The notes below the pieces were generated by a model that had not been told where the DNA came from, did no database searches, and worked only from the letters and a program-made list of their open reading frames with translations. DNA of 10,123 nt from Planctomycetaceae bacterium TMED10. Lineage in GTDB: Bacteria > Planctomycetota > Planctomycetia > Pirellulales > UBA7805. Where the stretch lies: the NCBI GenBank assembly GCA_002168195.1, contig NHBP01000008.1, forward strand, positions 61,444 to 71,566, given 5' to 3'. A program made the position numbers and the translations under genes. Below are positions 1 to 5,627 of the stretch, piece after piece (position 1 is the stretch's first letter; each line of letters starts with the position of its first letter).

Positions 1-1118
1 GGCGAACCTTCTTCTTCTACGCGTTCAATAATTTCATTTTCGATTAACGTGCTGATTTCAGGTATTGCTTCTATCTCCAAAGTTCCACCGGTGATTGAAT
101 CGCGAATGGCGATGGTGCTGCCCTCTTCTGCACCCTCCTGCGGAAGCCAAACATTTTGTCCCTCCACAAAACGGGCGGCGTCATCCTCGTCTGGGAAATC
201 CTCAAGAAATTCCACCAACTCTTCGATGCGTTCTGGGGGATGCTCGGGACGCGCGGGCTGATAATCATCAATAAATTCTTGGACTGTTCGAGGTGGTAAA
301 ATTTTTCGCAATCGGGCGGCGCGATCCATTTCATCAAAAATCTCTTCTTCAATTTCAACATCAAGCGCCTCTAAGCCGTTGAAAACCAGGTGGCGATCGA
401 CTGGCATCTTGTCATAAAGAATCCAGAGTTCGCCATTTTGCACACTTTTTTGCAAACGCTTCCGCTCTTCCTCCGTGACCGGCCATTGCGGGCGAAGCGC
501 GGCCCGAAGTGGGCCCTCATTCGCTGAGGGTTCTTCACCTTCGGCGGCCTGATTGCCAATGACCTCGGCGACTCGGAACATGCCCAAATACTTCCCACTA
601 TTTACAAATGATTCGCTACTGAACGCGTAAACGGGAAGGTCTTTTTCCAAGCGGTAGGTCTGAGGTCGGTCGAATTGCACAGTGACCATGTCATCTGCGC
701 TGATCTCGACGGGCTGTGCATCATTCCACATCCGTCCCCGGTCCAAAAGCAACGCAGCTAATTTTAACTCTAATTGGGCAATGCCATAATCTGCGGGTTT
801 GATCCGCCCGCGCTCATCTTCGGTGCCGAATTCAAGTTGATAATTTTCCTTGCGTAGGGCTTCAGTTTTTTCAATCAATCCGGCGATCGGTTGTCCGCCA
901 GCTGGATCGCGGTCATCAACGAGTAATATTTCTCGCCAACTTTGATGGACTTTCAGGGTCTGTAAACTCATCCCCATAGCGACGCAGGCAGCCGCAAAGA
1001 CGAGCCACACCAACAGGAGAGTGTGCCACCGCCACGACTTGTAGCTCATGACCAAGGCAACCAGGAAAAGGATGGTTCCCAGAACGCCCAGGATGATGAG
1101 AACTGTTTGAAGGTCCAT
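1..1118 (-). CDS. Unrecognised membrane-anchored protein, 3' end off the left edge
   Basis: The frame reads leftwards without a stop from ATG 1118-1116 to the window edge, giving 372 complete codons, so the C-terminus is missing. The protein opens with two hydrophobic stretches, about residues 5-24 and 32-50, separated by a short basic SYKSWRWH segment. This suggests a hairpin anchor with the long remainder on one side of the membrane. A hydrophilic domain follows (residues 55-245), then a strongly acidic stretch beginning LDVEIEEEIFDEMD near residue 252 and a second one around EDFPDEDD (about residues 300-310). I recognise no catalytic motif and assign no function. The start is chosen because the first membrane segment begins straight after it; no clear Shine-Dalgarno precedes it. 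The frame is convincingly coding: it is long, has normal composition, and its predicted membrane topology is coherent. The gene diverges from the peptidase gene to its right. Confidence 0.8.
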   Translation of the reverse strand, partial: MDLQTVLIILGVLGTILFLVALVMSYKSWRWHTLLLVWLVFAAACVAMGMSLQTLKVHQSWREILLVDDRDPAGGQPIAGLIEKTEALRKENYQLEFGTEDERGRIKPADYGIAQLELKLAALLLDRGRMWNDAQPVEISADDMVTVQFDRPQTYRLEKDLPVYAFSSESFVNSGKYLGMFRVAEVIGNQAAEGEEPSANEGPLRAALRPQWPVTEEERKRLQKSVQNGELWILYDKMPVDRHLVFNGLEALDVEIEEEIFDEMDRAARLRKILPPRTVQEFIDDYQPARPEHPPERIEELVEFLEDFPDEDDAARFVEGQNVWLPQEGAEEGSTIAIRDSITGGTLEIEAIPEISTLIENEIIERVEEEGS

Positions 1119-1421
1119 ATGATAAGCCCAGAAAAGCTGCAAGCTTCTAAAAAATAAAGAGTTACAGCATCCGATCCTAAAGAGAGCCGGATCGTGTGTC
1201 AAGATTTACTTCATCTATGCTAAGTCGTTCTTAAAGAACAGGTTGTGCCACTTCAAATCTTTGGTGGCGACCTTGAAGTGACTGCTACGAGCCTGTTCTC
1301 GGTTGTTGCCAGTCAAAGGATTCACACGGTCACTGGAATTGCACTGGTTGGAAAACAAGTCTTTCGCTACCCTCCCCGCCCCCAACCTATGCCACCAACC
1401 CACCCGCAAGGACCCCCGAGC
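1119..1421. other. Intergenic region between divergent genes
   Basis: This roughly 300-base stretch separates the left-edge membrane protein gene (leftwards) from the peptidase gene (rightwards) and should hold the control elements of both. It contains an AT-rich run near 1147-1160, a small inverted repeat CGATCC (1172-1177)/GGATCG (1189-1194), the nested inverted repeat at 1227-1299 listed separately, and a C-rich tract from about 1371 to 1418. I found no persuasive -35/-10 pair. The peptidase frame is open leftwards to 1245, but the inverted repeat and the C-rich tract make translation of that part unlikely. Confidence 0.55.
1227..1299. repeat. Nested inverted repeat with alternative hairpins
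   Basis: Two perfect 8-base inverted repeats are nested around the same centre: AGAACAGG (1235-1242) with CCTGTTCT (1292-1299), and inside it CACTTCAA (1249-1256) with TTGAAGTG (1273-1280). Two competing foldings overlap their arms. GTTCT (1227-1231) can pair with AGAAC (1235-1239). GCCAC plus CAA (1247-1251 and 1254-1256) can pair with TTGGTGGC (1261-1268) with a two-base bulge. The element could be a structured leader RNA, a switch between exclusive stems, or a double-stranded protein-binding site. I recognise no named riboswitch or attachment-site family in it. Confidence 0.5.
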
Positions 1422-2507
1422 ATGGAAGCTCCTCTTCTCCGCATCGCCATCCTCACTGCAAGTCTGACGAGCATCGCTGCCTCCTACCGGACAACGAATT
1501 TTATCGTTTCTGCACCGACTCCCCAGTTGGCCAAGAAGATTGGTGATGCGGCTGAGGTCTACCGCAACGAACTTGCCGAACGATGGTTAGGACAGACCCT
1601 GCCCGCCTGGAGCAGTCCCTGTCCGATCACCGCACAAGTAGGAGCTAACCTGGGCGCGGGTGGTGCCACAAGTTTCGTTTTTCAAAACAATACGGTCGGC
1701 GGATGGCGAATGAATATCCAAGGTTCTGAAATTCGGATTCTTGATTCTGTACTGCCACATGAAGTCACACACACTATTTTTGCCACCCACTTCAGGCAAC
1801 CGTTACCTCGCTGGGCGGACGAGGGAGCTTGCACCACGGTAGAGCATCCCTCGGAAAAAAAACGGCACGAAACTATGCTTATTTCTTTTCTTCAGACCCA
1901 GCGGGGAATTGCTTTTAGTCAGATGTTGGCGATGAAGGAATATCCTGCTGACGTCCTCCCTTTGTATGCCGAAGGTTACTCTCTCGCCCGCTATCTGATT
2001 GAGGAAGGCGGAGAAAAAAAGTTCGTAAATTTTGTAGGTGATGGACTGCAGGATGAGAATTGGATGCGAGCCCTTGAGGCATCCTATGGCGTGACCGATC
2101 TTGGCCGCTTACAAAATGAATGGCTTGAGTGGGTGAAGCAAGGAAGTCCAAACCGCTCACTATTGGCTTCTTCCAAAGCGGGGCAAACTCCGGCACAGAA
2201 TAGGGGCATCGCCGCCATCGACACCATCGCCACCACCAACGGCAGTAAAAGACGGTCCCGCCCGGAACCGAATCTGATCCATCGATCCGCTGGACTACAA
2301 AAAAACGGCTTCGATGGATTTGCGCAAGATCAACCAAAAGCACAATCGACCACCAATACGGTGGATGGCTGGGTCGCTGCGGGGACTCATTCTCGTAAAA
2401 ATCGTTCTTTTACACCCGGCAGTATCGCGTCGGCGGACAAGAATCAGCCCTACCAAGCAACACGTCAACAACCGATGCAACCGACGCAACAAACGATTCT
2501 TCGTTGA
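1422..2507 (+). CDS. Predicted exported peptidase-MA-like zinc metallopeptidase
   Basis: The predicted product (361 residues) has a zinc-peptidase active site: HEVTH at residues 113-117, followed by PRWADEG (W131, E134), the spacing and sequence typical of the peptidase MA-like gluzincin family, with H113 and H117 plus E134 as zinc ligands and E114 as the catalytic base. The N-terminus, MEAPLLRIAILTASLTSIAA, resembles a short secretion signal, so the enzyme probably acts outside the cytoplasm. The start at 1422 is preferred over upstream ATGs at 1245 and 1389 because AAGGA (1408-1412) lies 9 nt before it and the signal peptide begins there. The peptidase domain spans about residues 27-245. 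After WLEWVKQGSP the tail (about 110 residues) is basic, rich in Ser, Thr, Gln and Asn, and probably disordered. The substrate is unknown. The core resembles a peptidase family I associate with planctomycetes, a recollection not checked here. Confidence 0.8.
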   Translation: MEAPLLRIAILTASLTSIAASYRTTNFIVSAPTPQLAKKIGDAAEVYRNELAERWLGQTLPAWSSPCPITAQVGANLGAGGATSFVFQNNTVGGWRMNIQGSEIRILDSVLPHEVTHTIFATHFRQPLPRWADEGACTTVEHPSEKKRHETMLISFLQTQRGIAFSQMLAMKEYPADVLPLYAEGYSLARYLIEEGGEKKFVNFVGDGLQDENWMRALEASYGVTDLGRLQNEWLEWVKQGSPNRSLLASSKAGQTPAQNRGIAAIDTIATTNGSKRRSRPEPNLIHRSAGLQKNGFDGFAQDQPKAQSTTNTVDGWVAAGTHSRKNRSFTPGSIASADKNQPYQATRQQPMQPTQQTILR

Positions 2508-2521
2508 TCGTTACGACGAAG
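2499..2521. other. Small inverted repeat at the convergent gene ends
   Basis: CTTCGT (2499-2504) and ACGAAG (2516-2521) can form a 6-bp stem over the peptidase stop codon, in the 62-base space between two convergent genes. No T-tract follows on either strand, so a role as a bidirectional terminator is only a possibility. Confidence 0.2.
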
Positions 2522-2569
2522 ATCATTGCCTTGAAGATGGCGACTCTTCCCTATTCAATCACTTGCCTA

Positions 2570-3574
2570 TCAAGACAAAGTGAAAAACGTTTTAGTCAGT
2601 AAAAAGAAAACGGGCGCTGCAAAGCAAAGCGAATCGATTCGATCGAGCACACCGCCGTGTCCGACCACCAAGGTACCGTAATCTTGCACCCCTCGGTCCC
2701 GTTTGATTGCTGACATTGCCATGCCGCCTGCGAATCCCGTGAGTGCAATGACCAACGAGATGCAGCCTGCTTGCCACTCGTTGAAAGGCGTTGCCCAATA
2801 GAGGGCGGCACCCAATAAAGCTGCGCTTCCAGATCCCGCAAGCATTCCCTCCCAGGTTCGCGTTGAGCTTACCAAGGGGGCAATGACCCGTTGTCCAAGA
2901 ATTTTTCCCCATAGGTACTGCAGGGCATCACCCATTTGCACAATAAACACGAAATAAAACAGTAGTAGAGCGTTTTTACCATAGGTATTTACCTGTGGGT
3001 CTGTACCGGGAATTGCAGCTTGCAATTTACTTATATCGGCCGTTGTGTAGATATCGAGATACAACAGCGCAGGAGCCAAACTCAAACAGTAGATGCAAAG
3101 CACGAGCCCGGCCTGAATTTTTGCGGTCCGTTCGAGAAAGCGTTTAGGATCCCCCGAGAAAGCAACTCGGGCTGTGACAAACAGAAGGCCATAGACAGGG
3201 ATAAGTGTACTGTAAAGATCGTACTTACCGAGCCCAACGAGCACAAACTGCAGCGGTGTAAAGAGAATAAAAACCCAAAACAGTGTGCGATGATCACTTA
3301 ATCGAGTTGGAGTCAAAGTAATAAATTCGCGTAGAGCCCAAAAAGCTAATGCGCCGAAAAGCACGACAGTCACACTGCGCGGTAAGAAAAGAGCGGCTGC
3401 TACAAGAGAACAAAGTAACCACCAGGCACGAATGCGGCGATTAAAGGTTTGCACCATTGCCGGGTTCAGTCCCGACTCTGGTTGGCCTTTAAGAAATTGA
3501 CCGACCGTCGTTGCCACTCCGAGCAAGAGGAGAACGCCAACAACAAAAATCCAGGTTATCGGATCACTGACCAT
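2570..3574 (-). CDS. CdsA-like phosphatidate cytidylyltransferase
   Basis: This predicted 334-residue polytopic membrane enzyme would make CDP-diacylglycerol from CTP and phosphatidic acid, the branch point of phospholipid synthesis. Multiple hydrophobic segments fill most of the protein. The C-terminal third carries the family features: QMGDALQYLWGK, SSTRTWEG (usually S-P-K-x-T-x-E-G), and the signature SAIKRDRGVQDYG...HGGVLDRID at residues 288-314. The start ATG 3574-3572 is chosen over a longer upstream frame (to 3679) because it lies 2 nt after the stop codon of the acyltransferase and has AAAGGA (3589-3584) 9 nt before it; the upstream extension would overlap the acyltransferase gene. 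Oddities: the signature has Gln (Q297) where Lys or Arg normally precedes the metal-binding Asp, and SSTRT replaces SPKKT. This suggests the CdsA-like side branch found next to PlsC-like proteins rather than the main housekeeping enzyme, so I leave the symbol empty. Confidence 0.88.
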   Translation of the reverse strand: MVSDPITWIFVVGVLLLLGVATTVGQFLKGQPESGLNPAMVQTFNRRIRAWWLLCSLVAAALFLPRSVTVVLFGALAFWALREFITLTPTRLSDHRTLFWVFILFTPLQFVLVGLGKYDLYSTLIPVYGLLFVTARVAFSGDPKRFLERTAKIQAGLVLCIYCLSLAPALLYLDIYTTADISKLQAAIPGTDPQVNTYGKNALLLFYFVFIVQMGDALQYLWGKILGQRVIAPLVSSTRTWEGMLAGSGSAALLGAALYWATPFNEWQAGCISLVIALTGFAGGMAMSAIKRDRGVQDYGTLVVGHGGVLDRIDSLCFAAPVFFLLTKTFFTLS

Positions 3575-3576
3575 AT

Positions 3577-4176
3577 TCAGACATCCTTTAAACGCAATAG
3601 ATTTTCTCTGGCTCTTTCGAGAAAGTCCGTTTTCTGTTCGCCACTCTCCAACCACATGGGCTTTCCAAAGGTAATGCAACTCAAGAGTGGCACGGGCAAA
3701 AATTCTCCTCGAGGTAGAATGCGATTCATATTATCCAGATGGACCGGTACGGCCTCCAGATCGGGTCGCTTTTTACACAGATAGTAAAGTCCGCTTTTAA
3801 AGGCTCCAATTTGGATGCCCGACGAACGATGCCCCTCGGGAAATACGATTAGTGAATTCACACTTCCTATTTCTCGCAGGAGCAGATCCACCGGGGACTG
3901 GTGGACCTTAATATCCTTCCGGTCAATCAATAAAGCATTAAAATGTCCTGCAACATAGCGACGAAGCATCGTTTTGCCCCAATAATCCTTTGCTGCAACA
4001 GGCCTAGTCAATGTACGGATCGGCCCAGGCAGGGCAGACCAAATAACAAGGGAATCCAGGTGGCTGGTGTGGTTGGCAAAATAGACGCGTTGACACGTAT
4101 CGGGCTGGCAGTCGACCCAGCGGGCACTGGCTCCAGTAAGCAGTTTGGCGATCAAAGCAATCAGCGGCCCGGTCAT
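3577..4176 (-). CDS. PlsC-like 1-acylglycerol-3-phosphate acyltransferase
   Basis: This 199-residue protein has the acyltransferase motifs in order: NHTSHLD (N35-D41, the catalytic NHx4D with H36 and D41), LLIDR (residues 82-86, motif II), FPEGHRSS (residues 112-119, motif III, which binds the glycerol-phosphate) and VPVHLDN (residues 143-149, motif IV). The expected reaction is transfer of an acyl chain from acyl-CoA or acyl-ACP to lysophosphatidic acid at the membrane face, giving phosphatidic acid. It is shorter than a typical PlsC (about 240 residues) and lacks a strong N-terminal membrane helix. The frame is open upstream to 4234 but has no better start; only a weak GAAGA precedes the ATG. 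Its stop lies 2 nt before the start of the CdsA-like gene, so the two are probably one transcript and act in succession, the product of this enzyme being the CdsA substrate. Confidence 0.88.
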   Translation of the reverse strand: MTGPLIALIAKLLTGASARWVDCQPDTCQRVYFANHTSHLDSLVIWSALPGPIRTLTRPVAAKDYWGKTMLRRYVAGHFNALLIDRKDIKVHQSPVDLLLREIGSVNSLIVFPEGHRSSGIQIGAFKSGLYYLCKKRPDLEAVPVHLDNMNRILPRGEFLPVPLLSCITFGKPMWLESGEQKTDFLERARENLLRLKDV

Positions 4177-4608
4177 GGGGTCTTCACTTTGTCTAAAGGA
4201 GGGCCAGATCCAATCTCCAGGAAACGAACGGGGTTATCCTACTCCTGAAAGATACTGTCCGCTAGACACAATTTTGGGGATAGGGATCAGAGCAGGGAAT
4301 GCTGCGGGCCGATAGCTGCGGCAGAATCGCTGCAAATCAAGATTTGGCGGAGATCGAGGTGCATCCAAAGGTAATCCGATTGACCGGCATAACCTGCACG
4401 ACCTAGGGCAGCGCTGCACTACAAACCAGCTATTAAGCGTCTGAATGTACATACAATAGGCATAAGCTTTACACCTCGCAGGGGCTGCACAATTGCTCCT
4501 GTCGCAAAAGATAACTCTCTTCGACCAATGCCAATGTCTCCACCCTATTCGGTCGAAGGATATAGCAGTTGCATTTTTAACTTCATTTTACGTTGTAGAG
4601 AATTATCC
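4177..4608. other. Divergent intergenic region
   Basis: This stretch of about 430 bases lies between the leftward lipid genes and the rightward glycosyltransferase gene, and is expected to hold promoters for both. I see no RNA gene, no long inverted repeat and no confident -35/-10 pair. Small open frames occur, for example 4234-4452 leftwards, whose translation is rich in Pro, Arg and Cys and resembles no protein family. Two copies of GCTGCGG lie about 16 bases apart (near 4302 and 4316), and GTGCA near 4359 faces TGCAC near 4394. Neither is strong enough to be called an operator. Confidence 0.45.
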
Positions 4609-5484
4609 ATGGAACGAAGCGAATCCAAAACGAATTCCAAAGTATCCTCTCGCATACAGGGCAACGATTTATCTGCCCAAATCAAACCCTACTATCGTGT
4701 GCATGTAGGAGAATCAGGAAGCAATGCAACTGAACAACCCATGGAGGCCACGCTCTCCCATGCGGATGATTTGCTACAGCGTGAACGACAGAGCTACACG
4801 GAACCGATGCTGTCGATCGTCATTCCGACCTACAATTCCCAAGGCTGGATATCCACGCTTTTGGATACGCTATTGGCACTACAGGCGGAAAAAGAAATTC
4901 TAATTATTGATGATGGTAGCACCGATGCAACCGTATCGCTCATACAATCGTTCAGAGAAAAATATCCTGAGGTTACGTTGCTCCAACACGATTCCCATCG
5001 CGGGCAAAGCGCCGCGCTGCAGACTGGTTTGGCAGCCTCTTTCGGAAAAGTGATTGTGGTCGTTGATGGCATCACGGACATTAAAAATAAAGATGTTGTC
5101 ATGTTGGTAAAACCCATCCTCGCTGGGTGCTGCGACGTGGTTTATGGATCGCATCACATACTTTCCTGCCCTGAGCAAGAGACCGGTTGGGTACGGGCGA
5201 TCGATCGACTCTTAACCGGATTTTTGAATCTCAGTACGGGACAACACCTGAGTCATACAGGAAGTCCGATGAAAGCATTTCGTCGAACCGCACTGGATGC
5301 CATCAGTTCCGAGAAAACTCGGCAGGCAACGGATATAGAAATGATTTTCCAGCTTTCCAAAAAGGGTCGGCGAATTTATGAAATGCCGCTTGATTCAACC
5401 ACTGGAGAAAAATCTTCAGGGCGATTCTTATGGCGACAGGCGGTGACGGCCATTCAACTCCTCCGCCACGCGGTGCGTTTCTAA
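4609..5484 (+). CDS. Family 2 glycosyltransferase, DPM1/GtrB style, altered DxD
   Basis: The GT2 fold is clear. SIVIPTYN begins the domain, then come the nucleotide-binding ILIIDDGSTD (D101-D106), HRGQSAALQTG, the strand VIVVVDGITD with D153, and GSPMKAFRR, which corresponds to the acceptor-site GxxxxxRR of polyprenyl-phosphate glycosyltransferases. The reaction expected from the family is transfer of a sugar from a nucleotide sugar to a lipid-phosphate or saccharide acceptor. There is no C-terminal membrane segment, so it is probably soluble or peripheral. The residue after DG is Ile, so the usual metal-binding D-x-D reads D-G-I, with the next acid two residues later. The start is uncertain. 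ATG 4609 is chosen because TAGAG (4596-4600) precedes it; an ATG at 4528 lies in AT-rich, probably untranslated DNA, and ATGs at 4741 and 4807 would trim a polar, possibly disordered N-terminal extension of about 45-66 residues. The gene stands alone between the lipid pair and hemDE. Confidence 0.83.
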   Translation: MERSESKTNSKVSSRIQGNDLSAQIKPYYRVHVGESGSNATEQPMEATLSHADDLLQRERQSYTEPMLSIVIPTYNSQGWISTLLDTLLALQAEKEILIIDDGSTDATVSLIQSFREKYPEVTLLQHDSHRGQSAALQTGLAASFGKVIVVVDGITDIKNKDVVMLVKPILAGCCDVVYGSHHILSCPEQETGWVRAIDRLLTGFLNLSTGQHLSHTGSPMKAFRRTALDAISSEKTRQATDIEMIFQLSKKGRRIYEMPLDSTTGEKSSGRFLWRQAVTAIQLLRHAVRF

Positions 5485-5524
5485 ACGATTCAACCGCGTC
5501 TCAGGCAGTTAAGATTTATTATTC

Positions 5525-5543
5525 TGGGGAACGCTTTGCCCCA
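5525..5543. other. Weak hairpin after the glycosyltransferase gene
   Basis: TGGGG (5525-5529) and CCCCA (5539-5543) can form a 5-bp GC-rich stem with a 9-base loop, 40 bases after the glycosyltransferase stop codon. No T-run follows. It may be a transcript-end structure or chance. Confidence 0.2.
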
Positions 5544-5627
5544 CCAGGATTGAGAGACCGGCTATTCAGATCTTGATTCTCCGACTAGCATGAAGCAAAC
5601 CTTTGTTCCTTTAGCTGGTCACTTCTT

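Noticed and set aside
1235..1299. Recombination site such as an integron attC
   Set aside because: Long imperfect pairing is present, but no GTTRRRY/RYYYAAC core pair is seen and there is no integrase or cassette nearby.
1245..1421. N-terminal extension of the peptidase frame (59 codons)
   Set aside because: It would translate the nested inverted repeat and a C-rich tract and put a signal peptide in mid-protein; AAGGA and the signal peptide support the start at 1422.
1915..2343. 142-codon leftward open frame
   Set aside because: It lies wholly antisense to the peptidase coding region, has Trp/Arg/Cys-rich composition and no recognisable domain.
2592..2912. 106-codon leftward open frame within the CdsA-like gene
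   Set aside because: It is a frame-shifted reading of the same strand as the CdsA-like gene, whose own frame carries the family motifs through this part.
4234..4452. 72-codon leftward open frame upstream of the acyltransferase, in the same frame
   Set aside because: It is separated by a TAA stop, is rich in Pro, Cys and Arg, and resembles no acyltransferase N-terminus or CDP-alcohol transferase remnant.
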